Source: Clostridiales bacterium
GTDB lineage: Bacteria > Bacillota > Clostridia > Lachnospirales > Lachnospiraceae
DNA length: 33,976 bases
Reading direction: 5' to 3'
Assembly (NCBI GenBank): GCA_012519565.1
Contig: JAAYPX010000068.1
Coordinates: forward strand, 1 to 33,976
Shown: positions 26,189-33,976 of the stretch, in pieces
Layout: the number at the start of each line of letters is the position of its first letter
Numbering within the stretch: the first letter of the stretch is position 1
The notes under the pieces: model-generated
What the model was told of the DNA's origin: nothing
The model's input: the letters and a program-made list of their open reading frames with translations, nothing else
The model's database searches: none
Program-made: the position numbers and the translations under genes

Positions 26189-28918
26189 TTGATACAAAGC
26201 AGTGATAAAGGTTACCACAATACAGCTAGGAAGCAGTTCGATTTTAATGGAGAGACTTATCTATATTATGATATATTAAGTTTGGATAAAGAAGGGTACG
26301 ATATAAAGAGTTTACCATTTACCATTAGAGTTTTATTGGAATCTGTTCTACGTCAATGGGATGGTAGGGCAATTACAGAGGAACATATCATTAACTTGGC
26401 CAACTGGACCAAGGGTAATAATGGTGAAGGAGAGGTACCTTTTAAACCAGCTAGAGTCTTACTACAGGATTTTACTGGAGTTCCAGCGGTAGTTGATTTA
26501 GCTTCCATGCGACAAGCTTTGGTGGATACTTTAAAAGATAAGGGAGTATCTGATCTTATTAATCCTGAGGTTTCCGTTGATCTTGTTATCGACCATTCCG
26601 TGCAAGTGGATTACTATGGAACTTCCGCAGCCTTAGATGAAAATATGCAATTGGAATTTAAGCGTAATAAAGAAAGATATGAATTTCTAAATTGGGCAAA
26701 GGGGGCCTTTGATAATTTTAGTGTTATACCACCAGATATGGGTATTGTGCATCAAATTAATTTGGAATATTTAGCTTCAGTAGTGATTAAAAAGAAGGAT
26801 GGAGACAGTTATATTGCATACCCAGATACTTTAGTAGGAACTGATTCCCATACTACAATGATTAATGGGTTAGGCGTTCTGGGCTGGGGTGTTGGAGGTA
26901 TAGAAGCAGAAGCTGGCATGCTAGGCCAACCATCGTATTTTCCATTGCCAGAAGTGATTGGAGTACAATTGACAGGGGAACTGCCAGCGGGATCCACAGC
27001 TACGGATTTAGCACTGACAATAACACAGCTGCTTAGACAGCGGGGGGTTGTTGGAAAGTTCGTAGAGTACTTTGGTAGCGGTGTGGCCAGTTTAAGTTTG
27101 GCTGAACGGGCTACTATTGCCAATATGGCACCAGAATATGGGGCTACCTGTGGATTTTTCCCCGTTGATGAGGAAACATTGGATTATTTACTTCTTACTG
27201 GACGGTCTAAGGAGCAGGTGGATTTTGTCCGTACCTATTTGAAGAAGAACCATATGCTTTATGATAATTCTGCGAAAGAACCCAAATATTCAGAGGTAAT
27301 CCAATTGGATCTTAGTTCTGTTATCCCTAGTTTATCAGGACCTAAGCGTCCACAGGATTTAATCCCCCTAAATGATATGAAGGATGCCTTTGTAAAATCA
27401 GTGTCCCTTCCTCAAGGAAATCATGGCCATGGTTTATCTGAAGCTGAGTTACAGAAGGAGAAGGAGATAGTATTTAAGGATGGAAGAAGAAGTACTATCA
27501 AAACAGGAGCAGTAGTTATAGCAGCTATCACTTCCTGTACTAATACATCTAATCCTTCTGTTATGCTAGGAGCAGGCCTTCTAGCTAAAAAGGCTGTGGA
27601 GAGGGGGCTTAAAGTTCCCCCTTATGTTAAGACCTCTTTAGCTCCAGGATCAAGGGCTACCACAGATTATTTGGAGGCAGCAGGACTTCAAAGTTATCTA
27701 GACCAATTAGGTTTCAATACAGTAGGTTATGGTTGTACTACCTGTATTGGTAATTCTGGATCCCTTCTACCTGAGGTTGCATCGGCCATAGAAGATGAAG
27801 GCTTATTGGTAACTTCTGTGTTATCTGGGAATCGTAATTTTGAAGGTAGGATACATTCCTTGGTAAAAGCAAATTATTTGGCAGCTCCTCCTTTGGTTGT
27901 AGCATATGCTTTAGCTGGAACAGTTAATATTGATTTAACTAAAGAACCAATAGGAAAAGATACAGAAGAAAAAGATGTATTTCTGAAGGATATCTGGCCA
28001 AGCTCGGAAGAATTAAAGGAAGTATTAGCACAAACTTTGAACCCACAATTATTCCGTAAGGTATATCAAGAGGTTTATAATAGCAATGATCTTTGGAACT
28101 CCATAAATGTAAATGAAAGCAAGCTTTATCATTTTTCAGAAGAATCAACTTACATTCAAAATCCGCCATACTTTACTGAGTTATCCCATGAGCCAGAGAA
28201 TATAAAAAGTTTATCTAACTTAAGGGTTTTGGCTAAGTTCGGCGATACTGTAACAACTGATCACATATCACCAGCAGGGGCAATTGGAAGAAATACACCT
28301 GCAGGCAAGTATTTAATGGAACATGGCATCAGTCCCAAAGATTTTAACACCTATGGATCCAGACGGGGGAATCATGAGGTGATGATGAGGGGAACTTTTG
28401 CAAATATCCGTATACGTAACCATCTGCTGCCAGGAACGGAGGGCGGTTATACCTGTTATTGGCCAACAGAAGAGGTAATGCCTATCTATGATGCTGCCAT
28501 GAGATATAAAAAGCAAAATATTGGTCTAGTTATACTAGCAGGTAAGGATTATGGAATGGGATCCTCCAGGGACTGGGCGGCTAAAGGGCCTAATCTCCTA
28601 GGAGTTAAGGTGGTAATTGCTGAAAGTTTTGAGAGAATTCATCGTTCCAATCTAGTTATGATGGGTATTCTTCCCTTACAGTTTATTGAAGGAGATACAG
28701 CTGAAACTTTAGGTTTGGCCGGTGATGAAACATATGAAGTTAATATTGACGATACTGTAAAGCCTAGGGATATCATTGATGTTGTGGCTGTATCAAGGAA
28801 TGGTGATAAAAAGAAGTTTAAAGCAATAGTTCGCTTTGATTCTGTAGTTGATGTGGATTATTATCGCCATGGTGGTATCCTACCTATGGTCCTTAGGGAA
28901 AAAATACAAGGTATATAA
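26189..28918 (+). CDS. acnA: Aconitate hydratase, AcnA/IRP1 type
   Basis: A 909-aa [4Fe-4S] enzyme that interconverts citrate and isocitrate. The cluster ligands are C450 (in SCTNTSNPS), C516 and C519 ([12 protein letters not shown]), spaced 66 and 3 residues apart as in AcnA and mammalian IRP1. Other signatures are [37 protein letters not shown] and [13 protein letters not shown] near the swivelling C-terminal domain. The start is TTG 26189, 6 nt after GAGAGGTG; the in-frame GTG 26180 lies within the SD. No citrate synthase or isocitrate dehydrogenase gene is near, so its pathway partners are elsewhere. Confidence 0.95.
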   Translation: MIQSSDKGYHNTARKQFDFNGETYLYYDILSLDKEGYDIKSLPFTIRVLLESVLRQWDGRAITEEHIINLANWTKGNNGEGEVPFKPARVLLQDFTGVPAVVDLASMRQALVDTLKDKGVSDLINPEVSVDLVIDHSVQVDYYGTSAALDENMQLEFKRNKERYEFLNWAKGAFDNFSVIPPDMGIVHQINLEYLASVVIKKKDGDSYIAYPDTLVGTDSHTTMINGLGVLGWGVGGIEAEAGMLGQPSYFPLPEVIGVQLTGELPAGSTATDLALTITQLLRQRGVVGKFVEYFGSGVASLSLAERATIANMAPEYGATCGFFPVDEETLDYLLLTGRSKEQVDFVRTYLKKNHMLYDNSAKEPKYSEVIQLDLSSVIPSLSGPKRPQDLIPLNDMKDAFVKSVSLPQGNHGHGLSEAELQKEKEIVFKDGRRSTIKTGAVVIAAITSCTNTSNPSVMLGAGLLAKKAVERGLKVPPYVKTSLAPGSRATTDYLEAAGLQSYLDQLGFNTVGYGCTTCIGNSGSLLPEVASAIEDEGLLVTSVLSGNRNFEGRIHSLVKANYLAAPPLVVAYALAGTVNIDLTKEPIGKDTEEKDVFLKDIWPSSEELKEVLAQTLNPQLFRKVYQEVYNSNDLWNSINVNESKLYHFSEESTYIQNPPYFTELSHEPENIKSLSNLRVLAKFGDTVTTDHISPAGAIGRNTPAGKYLMEHGISPKDFNTYGSRRGNHEVMMRGTFANIRIRNHLLPGTEGGYTCYWPTEEVMPIYDAAMRYKKQNIGLVILAGKDYGMGSSRDWAAKGPNLLGVKVVIAESFERIHRSNLVMMGILPLQFIEGDTAETLGLAGDETYEVNIDDTVKPRDIIDVVAVSRNGDKKKFKAIVRFDSVVDVDYYRHGGILPMVLREKIQGI

Positions 28919-29083
28919 AGAGGAAAATCTCAAATTTCACACAGTATACCTTGTAATTAATGAAAAATTGATATATAATTTAGTTTAAGTCAATTAGTAT
29001 AAAGTAAATGACATCTATACTATATAAATACTATATCAAATATGATAACAAGAAATTCATATTGAAAAAACAGCGATGACAAA

Positions 29084-29298
29084 GCTACGATTTATAAATT
29101 TCTTCAGAGAGCCGGTGGTTGGTGTGAACCGGTGAAAGGTTAAATCTTTCCACTTTCGAGCTGATGGCGATGAGTCATAAGGGTCGTAGCCTTTATACTA
29201 CGGTTAAGTGGTCGGTTCATAACAGTTCCGGCAATTTGGGTGGCAACGCGGATTCCTTTCGTCCCATAATTTTATTATGGGGCGTTAGGAATTTTTTT
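29084..29298 (+). ncRNA. T-box riboswitch of serS
   Basis: Stem I is closed by GCTACGA (29084-29090) with TCGTAGC (29184-29190). Inside are the typical AGAGAGCCGG...GTGTGAACCGG and TTTCGAGCTGATGG blocks. Close to the base of stem I is GATGAGTCATAAGG, in which both AGT (29173) and TCA (29175) are serine codons; I cannot decide which is the specifier. The T-box GGGTGGCAACGCGG (29238-29251) has UGGC, complementary to the GCCA end of tRNA-Ser. The terminator hairpin (29252-29292) is followed by TTTTTTT. Uncharged tRNA-Ser should open it. The preceding 28919-29083 holds AT-rich DNA with no gene. Confidence 0.93.
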
Positions 29299-29341
29299 AT
29301 ATTATTTTATATTATAAATAAAATATAAGGAGGATTATTAC

Positions 29342-30619
29342 ATGTTAGATATTAAATTTGTGAGAGAAAATCCAGAGCTTGTTAAGCAAAATATAAGGAA
29401 CAAATTTCAAGATAATAAGCTTCATCTGGTTGATGAGGTTATAGCCTTGGACCAAGAAAGTAGAGCTACAAAACAGGAGGCTGATAATCTAAGATCTGAG
29501 CGTAACAGAATATCTAAGCAAATCGGTGGTTTGATGGCCCAAGGTAAGAAAGAAGAAGCAGAGGAACTTAAAAAACAAGTGACATCATTTTCTGATCATC
29601 TGGCTCAGCTAGAAGCAAAAGAAAGTGAGCTTTCTGATAAGATACTTAATATTATGATGACTATTCCTAATATAATTGATCCTAGTGTGCCACTTGGTAA
29701 GGATGATAGTGAGAATGTTGAAGTAGAGCGCTACGGAGAACCAGTTGTGCCTGATTTTGAGATTCCCTACCATGTAGATATCATGGAGAGACTTAATGGT
29801 ATAGATTTGGATAGTGCAAGAAAGGTCGCTGGTAATGGTTTCTACTACTTGATGGGGGATATTGCCAGATTGCATTCTGCTATAATTACCTATGCAAGAG
29901 ATTTTATGATAGATCGGGGTTTCACCTATTGTATTCCGCCATTTATGATTCGTAGTGAAGTTGTAACTGGCGTTATGAGTTTTGCTGAAATGGAATCCAT
30001 GATGTATAAAATAGAAGGGGAAGACCTTTATCTTATTGGAACCAGTGAACACTCCATGATTGGTAAATTTATTGATACAATAATATCAGAAGATGAATTA
30101 CCACAGACTTTGACCAGTTATTCTCCATGCTTCCGTAAGGAAAAGGGTGCTCATGGTATCGAAGAAAGAGGAGTATATAGAATACATCAGTTTGAGAAGC
30201 AAGAGATGATTGTTGTTTGTAAGCCAGAGGATAGCGGGATGTGGTTTAATAAATTATGGCAGAATACAGTGGATTTATTCCGTACCTTGGATATTCCAGT
30301 TAGAACCTTGGAATGCTGCTCTGGTGATCTAGCAGACCTTAAAGTAAAATCAGTTGACGTGGAAGCATGGTCTCCAAGACAGAAGAAGTATTTTGAAGTA
30401 GGTAGCTGTTCCAATTTAGGTGATGCTCAGGCCCGCCGTCTGAAGATACGAGTGGTTGGGGAAGGTGGTAAATACTTTGCCCACACACTTAATAATACAG
30501 TGGTAGCTCCACCTCGTATGCTTATTGCCTTCTTGGAAAACAATTTAAATGAAGATGGAAGTGTTAATATTCCCAAGGCACTGCAACCATATATGGGTGG
30601 AAAAACAATTATTAAATAG
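29342..30619 (+). CDS. serS: Seryl-tRNA synthetase
   Basis: A 425-aa class II aminoacyl-tRNA synthetase that charges tRNA-Ser. An N-terminal two-helix coiled coil (about 28-105) reaches for the long variable arm of the tRNA. The catalytic core has TSEHSMIGKF, motif 2 in SPCFRKEKGAHGIEERGVYRIHQFEKQEM, and motif 3 as NNTVVAPPRMLIAFLENN (normally N-x-T...R-x-L-x-A-x-x-E). Length is standard. SD AAGGAGG lies 7 nt before ATG 29342. Its expression is controlled by the T-box just upstream, which ends about 45 bp before the start. Confidence 0.97.
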   Translation: MLDIKFVRENPELVKQNIRNKFQDNKLHLVDEVIALDQESRATKQEADNLRSERNRISKQIGGLMAQGKKEEAEELKKQVTSFSDHLAQLEAKESELSDKILNIMMTIPNIIDPSVPLGKDDSENVEVERYGEPVVPDFEIPYHVDIMERLNGIDLDSARKVAGNGFYYLMGDIARLHSAIITYARDFMIDRGFTYCIPPFMIRSEVVTGVMSFAEMESMMYKIEGEDLYLIGTSEHSMIGKFIDTIISEDELPQTLTSYSPCFRKEKGAHGIEERGVYRIHQFEKQEMIVVCKPEDSGMWFNKLWQNTVDLFRTLDIPVRTLECCSGDLADLKVKSVDVEAWSPRQKKYFEVGSCSNLGDAQARRLKIRVVGEGGKYFAHTLNNTVVAPPRMLIAFLENNLNEDGSVNIPKALQPYMGGKTIIK

Positions 30620-30690
30620 TAGTGTTCTACTAAGATGAGTTAACATCAGAGCTTGTACCTAATATGAAGGGGTAGATAGGAATAGATTAA

Positions 30691-30747
30691 AAAAAGACAG
30701 GCTTGGTTTTCAATGCCAATTGGCACTGATTTAAGCCTGTCTTTTTT
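30691..30747. terminator. Bidirectional terminator between serS and the ROK kinase gene
   Basis: AAAAAGACAGGCTT (30691-30704) pairs with AAGCCTGTCTTTTTT (30733-30747). The loop carries the palindrome TGCCAATTGGCA. Runs of A on one side and T on the other suit termination from both convergent genes. The kinase stop codon is one base away. Confidence 0.85.
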
Positions 30748-30748
30748 C

Positions 30749-31621
30749 CTACTTGCCCCACTCTAATTTAGCCAACTGGATGCATCCCATGACACCTTGG
30801 TCTCCTGCCAATGCAGCGGGTACTATGTAATTGTCTATATCCTTAATCTGCTGTGTTTGGATATAGCCGTTAAGTAATTGACTTACCTGATTTCTAATCA
30901 AAGGAAAAAGCTGTGCCTGATGCATAACGCCGCCCCCAAGGACTATACGATGGGGGGATAGAGTTAATATAAAATTAACTATACCTTGGGCAAGATAGTA
31001 AGCTTCCAATTCCCAAACTTCATCCCTGTTACTTAGTTCAATAGCTTTTTTACCCCAGCGCTTTTCAATAGCTGGGCCTGAGGCCAAACTTTCCAAGCAA
31101 TTGGGATGGTATGGACAGACACCTTCAAAGTTATCATCTGGATGTTTGGCTACAAGTATATGCCCTGCTTCAGGGTGTAGCATTCCATGTAAGGTAGAGC
31201 TGTTTTGGTAGACACCTACACCAACTCCTGTTCCAACTGTTATGTATACACTGGAAGGTACATCTTTGGTACTGCCCCATGTAGCCTCACCGAGGGCTGA
31301 GGCATTGACATCTGTATCAAAACCAACTGGTATATTTAGTTCTTTTTTTAAATTTCCAACAATATCATAATCAATCCATGATAATTTAGGTGTTGATGTA
31401 ATATAACCATATGTTCTTGAATTTCTATCTAGGTCAACAGGACCAAAGGAACCTACTCCTAAGGCTTCTATCCCTTTTGCTTTAAAATAATCAACAATTA
31501 TAGGAATGGTCTCGGCTGGAGTTGTGGTAGGAATGGATTTTTGCTCTATAATCTCTCCGTGTTCATTACCTATTGCCAACACCATCTTGGTACCGCCTGC
31601 TTCCAGGGCTCCAAATAACAT
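30749..31621 (-). CDS. ROK-family sugar kinase, probable fructokinase
   Basis: A 290-aa sugar kinase with ROK signatures: the phosphate loop GALEAGGTKMVLAIG, sugar-binding DTDVNASALGEATWG, and YITVGTGVGVGVY. The zinc-binding block has HPEAGH (about 149-154), then CPYHPNCLESLASGP, matching fructokinase/mannokinase relatives of B. subtilis GmuE. The C-terminal VLGGGVMHQ completes the ATP site. I prefer the ATG at 31621, preceded by AGGTG, since MLFGALEAGGTK is the normal beginning; an in-frame GTG at 31630 is possible. Substrate is inferred from family. It is convergent to serS and transcribed divergently from the GntR/RCK_C gene; the 230-bp gap between them has no clear promoter. Confidence 0.85.
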   Translation of the reverse strand: MLFGALEAGGTKMVLAIGNEHGEIIEQKSIPTTTPAETIPIIVDYFKAKGIEALGVGSFGPVDLDRNSRTYGYITSTPKLSWIDYDIVGNLKKELNIPVGFDTDVNASALGEATWGSTKDVPSSVYITVGTGVGVGVYQNSSTLHGMLHPEAGHILVAKHPDDNFEGVCPYHPNCLESLASGPAIEKRWGKKAIELSNRDEVWELEAYYLAQGIVNFILTLSPHRIVLGGGVMHQAQLFPLIRNQVSQLLNGYIQTQQIKDIDNYIVPAALAGDQGVMGCIQLAKLEWGK

Positions 31622-31850
31622 AATATGCACCTAGCCTTTCTGTTTAATCTATCTTTCTTATTGTATACTAAGAATTGGCAAGTTTAAAGTATTTATGTGC
31701 AAATTCATAATTTTTATTCATAATACTTAAAAGCCTTAAAGGGTTAAAAGCTTGTTAGCTAGACTAAAGCCAATCTTATATATATAATATAGGATAGGAA
31801 ATAATTTTTAATAGAGTCATTTACCAACCATTAGATTAGGAGGATTACTA

Positions 31851-32492
31851 GTGGAGAAAAAAACTAGGATTACAAGTCCGAAATATCAACGAATAGCAGC
31901 TGACATTGCCTCAAAGATTGTAAAGGGACATTATCAGATAGGGGATAGAATATATGCTAGATCATCATTAGCCAGCCAGTATGGGGTATCTTCAGAGACA
32001 GCAAGAAGAGCAATTAGTATTCTAACGGATTTAAATATAGTAGAGACAATTAAAGGTAGTGGTGTTAGGATAATCTCCTTTGAAAAGGCATTAAATTTTA
32101 TACGTCAATATGAAGATGTTCAGACTATAAATAATTTGAAAGAAGAAATACTACAAAGTGTAGCAAGACAAGAAAAAGAAATGAAATTTATGAATGAAGC
32201 TATAGATAAATTAATTGATAAAACTGATAGGTTTAGATCAATTAATCCATTTTTGCCATTTGAAATAGAGATAAAGGAAGATATGCCTTATCTAAACAAG
32301 ACTATTTCTGAGTTGAATTTCTGGCATAATACAACAGCAACAATTATTGCCATACGGCGCAAAGATGACATACTTCTTTCTCCTGGACCATATGCAGAAA
32401 TTATGTTAGGAGACAAACTTTATTTTATTGGAGATGAAAAAAGCTATGATAGAGTCTCCCATTTTCTATATCCTGAATTAAGCAGTAATTAA
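31851..32492 (+). CDS. GntR-HTH/RCK_C transcriptional regulator, BusR-like
   Basis: A 213-aa protein in three parts. Residues about 10-75 form a GntR-type winged helix (PKYQRIAADIASKIVKGHY ... SSLASQYGVSSETARRAI). Residues about 85-128 form a coiled coil (NNLKEEILQSVARQEKEM). Residues about 135-212 resemble an RCK_C/TrkA_C domain (ISELNFWHNTTATIIAIRR, then SPGPYAEIMLGDKLYFIGD). This architecture and length match BusR of Lactococcus and Streptococcus, a repressor of glycine betaine uptake whose RCK_C domain binds cyclic di-AMP. It lies right before a betaine/choline-type transporter, as in those species. The start GTG 31851 follows AGGAGG by 7 nt. That it binds c-di-AMP is inference. Confidence 0.85.
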   Translation: MEKKTRITSPKYQRIAADIASKIVKGHYQIGDRIYARSSLASQYGVSSETARRAISILTDLNIVETIKGSGVRIISFEKALNFIRQYEDVQTINNLKEEILQSVARQEKEMKFMNEAIDKLIDKTDRFRSINPFLPFEIEIKEDMPYLNKTISELNFWHNTTATIIAIRRKDDILLSPGPYAEIMLGDKLYFIGDEKSYDRVSHFLYPELSSN

Positions 32493-32504
32493 AATAAAAA
32501 AAGG

Positions 32505-32571
32505 GCGTCTTGTAATATAAAGCGGGGCTATCTCAATAGAGAGTATAGTCCCGTTTAATATTACAAGACGC
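32505..32571. repeat. Long near-perfect hairpin after the GntR/RCK_C gene
   Basis: GCGTCTTGTAATAT (32505-32518) pairs perfectly with 32558-32571. Pairing continues through AAAGCGGGGCTAT (32519-32531) with ATAGTCCCGTTTA (32545-32557), with one mismatch and G-U pairs, and then CTC with GAG, so nearly 30 bp in all. On the plus strand no T-tract follows; on the minus strand a run of seven T does (32494-32503 complement). It may end the regulator transcript or be a repeat element. Confidence 0.75.
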
Positions 32572-32618
32572 TTATTTAATGTATAGAAATTCCTTCGAAT
32601 ATCCTATACATTAAATAA
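32572..32618. repeat. Second, perfect 15-bp inverted repeat, abutting the first
   Basis: TTATTTAATGTATAG (32572-32586) and CTATACATTAAATAA (32604-32618) are exact complements, 17 nt apart; the loop contains ATTCCTTCGAAT. It begins at the base after the previous hairpin ends. It could form an RNA stem or be a protein-binding site; no function is apparent. Confidence 0.7.
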
Positions 32619-32629
32619 ATCCTCTAGGC

Positions 32630-32648
32630 ATGTGAACTCTATTCACAT
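32630..32648. promoter_or_regulatory. Palindrome ATGTGAA-N5-TTCACAT upstream of the transporter promoter
   Basis: Perfect 7-bp arms (32630-32636 and 32642-32648) around CTCTA, centred 42 bp before the -35 element. Size and symmetry suit a dimeric regulator site, possibly the BusR-like protein. The spacing (TGTGA-N7-TCACA) does not fit the usual CRP site. Confidence 0.45.
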
Positions 32649-32680
32649 TGTGCAATTCCCAAACAGTTAAAAAATAATAT

Positions 32681-32719
32681 TTGACAAAGTAACAACTTTA
32701 AGTTAGAATACAAGTTGTT
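32681..32719 (+). promoter_or_regulatory. Transporter promoter with an overlapping inverted repeat (candidate operator)
   Basis: TTGACA (32681-32686), 17-bp spacer, TAGAAT (32704-32709), a strong sigma-A promoter 65 bp before the ATPase gene. AACAACTT (32691-32698) and AAGTTGTT (32712-32719) are perfect arms flanking the -10 element, 21 bp centre to centre; the arms extend to 11 bp with one mismatch. A repressor bound here would block RNA polymerase. Assignment to the upstream GntR/RCK_C protein is inference. Confidence 0.7.
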
Positions 32720-32773
32720 GCTTTTAGGCTTTACATTAAAAGGAAGGTAAAACAAACAACAGGAGGAATTGAA

Positions 32774-33901
32774 ATGATTAAATTTGAAAATATATCAAAA
32801 AGATATAAAGATAAAGTTGTCTTAAAAAATATTACTTTTGAAATAGAAAGAGGCAAGTTGGTCGCATTTATTGGTGAAAGTGGTTGTGGAAAGACAACAA
32901 CATTAAAAATGATTAATAGATTAGTTAAGCCAAGTTCAGGAAAAATATATATTGATGGGGAGGATGTGGCATCTAAGGATGTAATAAAGCTCCGTAGAAA
33001 TATGGGTTATGTTATACAACAAACAGGGCTTTTCCCTCATATGACGGTCAAAGAAAATATTGAAATTATTTCGAAGATAGAGAAAAGAGATCCTAAGAAG
33101 ATTGAGGAAAGAACTCTGGAAATGATGGATATGATAGGTTTAGATTACGAATTTCTAAATCGTTATCCTTCAGAACTCAGTGGAGGCCAGCAGCAGAGGA
33201 TAGGTGTGGCAAGAGCCTTTGCCGTTGATCCAGAAATCATACTTATGGATGAGCCCTTCTCTGCCTTAGATCCTATAACCAGAATCAGCCTACAGGAAGA
33301 GTTAATGGATTTACAAGAAAAGTATAAAAAAACAATTGTATTTGTTACCCATGACATGGATGAAGCTATTAAGATTGCAGATCTTGTATGCATTATGAAG
33401 GATGGTGAAATTCTTCAATATGATACGCCAGAGAACATCTTAAAGAGCCCCAGTAACGAATTTGTATCTCGGTTTGTGGGAAAAAACCGCATATGGACAT
33501 CACCAGAGTATATTAAAGCAGAGGATATTATGATAGATTCACCTGTTACCTGTAATAAAAACATGACATTATTCAGATGCATGGAAAAGATGCGTTCAAC
33601 AAAGGTTGATAGCTTAATGGTTACAGAAGGCAAATCCCGTATATTATTGGGAATCGTAAAAGCTAAACAGATACAGACTGAAAAGGATAGCAATAAACCA
33701 GTTGAAGAAGTTATGGATACGGATGTATGCTGCGTGAAACCGGAAGATTCCATAATTGATATATTAAAGGTGGTTAATGATAACCATGCATCCAGCATAC
33801 CAGTACTTGATGATGAAAAAAGATTGCTCGGCTTGATAACAAAAAGTAGTTTAGTAACTACCTTAAGTCAGCAATACTTGGAACCTGAGGAGGTTATGTA
33901 A
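32774..33901 (+). CDS. opuCA: Glycine betaine/choline ABC transporter ATP-binding protein with CBS domains (OpuCA type)
   Basis: A 375-aa ATPase that drives uptake of osmoprotectants such as glycine betaine, carnitine or choline. The ABC domain (about 1-240) has Walker A GESGCGKTT (34-42), a Q-loop (IQQTGLFPHM), signature LSGGQQQR, Walker B ILMDEPFSALD with D159-E160, and H-loop VTHDMDEA. Two CBS domains (about 252-305 and 309-370) form the C-terminus; in this family they sense ionic strength or nucleotides, and in some relatives c-di-AMP. SD AGGAGG precedes ATG 32774 by 6 nt. OpuBA versus OpuCA cannot be told apart here. The permease follows 2 bp after the stop. Confidence 0.92.
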   Translation: MIKFENISKRYKDKVVLKNITFEIERGKLVAFIGESGCGKTTTLKMINRLVKPSSGKIYIDGEDVASKDVIKLRRNMGYVIQQTGLFPHMTVKENIEIISKIEKRDPKKIEERTLEMMDMIGLDYEFLNRYPSELSGGQQQRIGVARAFAVDPEIILMDEPFSALDPITRISLQEELMDLQEKYKKTIVFVTHDMDEAIKIADLVCIMKDGEILQYDTPENILKSPSNEFVSRFVGKNRIWTSPEYIKAEDIMIDSPVTCNKNMTLFRCMEKMRSTKVDSLMVTEGKSRILLGIVKAKQIQTEKDSNKPVEEVMDTDVCCVKPEDSIIDILKVVNDNHASSIPVLDDEKRLLGLITKSSLVTTLSQQYLEPEEVM

Positions 33902-33903
33902 TA

Positions 33904-33976
33904 ATGAATTTTATTAAATATATAGTACAAAATCGAAATCAAATATTTAATTTAACTTTAGAGCATATTGAATTAA
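33904..33976 (+). CDS. Osmoprotectant ABC transporter permease, N-terminal fragment
   Basis: ATG 33904 follows GAGGAGG inside the end of the ATPase gene, and 24 codons are present before the window edge: MNFIKYIVQNRNQIFNL then TLEHIEL. The pattern 'short amphipathic segment, then LTxEHI-L' is the usual beginning of OpuBB/OpuCB-type permeases, and the gene order fits. No membrane segment is reached yet, so the call rests on context and this short match. Confidence 0.7.
   Translation, partial: MNFIKYIVQNRNQIFNLTLEHIEL

Noticed and set aside
32630-32648. CRP-type binding site
   Set aside because: The half-sites TGTGA and TCACA are 7 bp apart, not 6, and CRP-type control is not established in this group; kept only as an unassigned palindrome.
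1-33976. CRISPR array, transposase, integrase, tRNA or prophage genes
   Set aside because: No regularly spaced repeats, no such coding sequence and no tRNA-like cloverleaf found; the hairpin repeats have no linked mobility gene.

Overview
The window looks like a chromosomal segment of a low-GC, endospore-forming Clostridia member, most likely in or near the Lachnospiraceae. The evidence is the AT-rich sequence with strong Shine-Dalgarno (SD) sites, a sporulation locus (spoIIGA-sigE-sigG) next to ftsZ, a T-box before serS, and protein sequences typical of that group. The family assignment is inference. I see no mobile element, CRISPR array, tRNA or rRNA.

Region 1 (1-5295) is the rlmN-prpC-prkC-rsgA-rpe-thiN cluster: the end of a 23S rRNA methyltransferase, a PP2C phosphatase with its PASTA-type Ser/Thr kinase, a ribosome-assembly GTPase, ribulose-phosphate epimerase and thiamine pyrophosphokinase. 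Region 2 (5471-7582) holds ychF and lgt and ends at a terminator (7712-7762).

Region 3 (7771-21549) is the division and cell wall (dcw) cluster: mraZ-rsmH-ftsL-pbpB-spoVD-mraY-murD-ftsW-murA-divIB-ftsZ. It has a recognisable promoter and a set of MraZ boxes at its head and a long hairpin terminator at its end. murE, murF, murG, murB, murC and ftsA are not in it. Region 4 (21622-24378) is spoIIGA-sigE-sigG, the mother-cell and forespore sigma factors plus the protease that activates pro-sigma-E.

Region 5 (24379-31621) holds separately expressed metabolic genes: galK, acnA, T-box-controlled serS, and a convergent ROK-family sugar kinase. A decayed coding fragment may lie before galK on the minus strand. 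Region 6 (31851-33976) is an osmotic-stress locus. It encodes a GntR-HTH/RCK_C regulator with the architecture of the c-di-AMP-responsive repressor BusR, then a strongly structured intergenic region with four inverted repeats, then a glycine betaine/choline-type ABC transporter (ATPase with CBS domains, and the start of the permease).

Most of the window is well-known core biology. The points that most deserve a second look are the BusR-like regulator with its candidate operators, the tandem perfect hairpins between it and the transporter (with a possible deleted copy after lgt), the KTG-to-KTA change in the SpoVD-type PBP, and a shared mini-ORF leader before rsgA and rpe.
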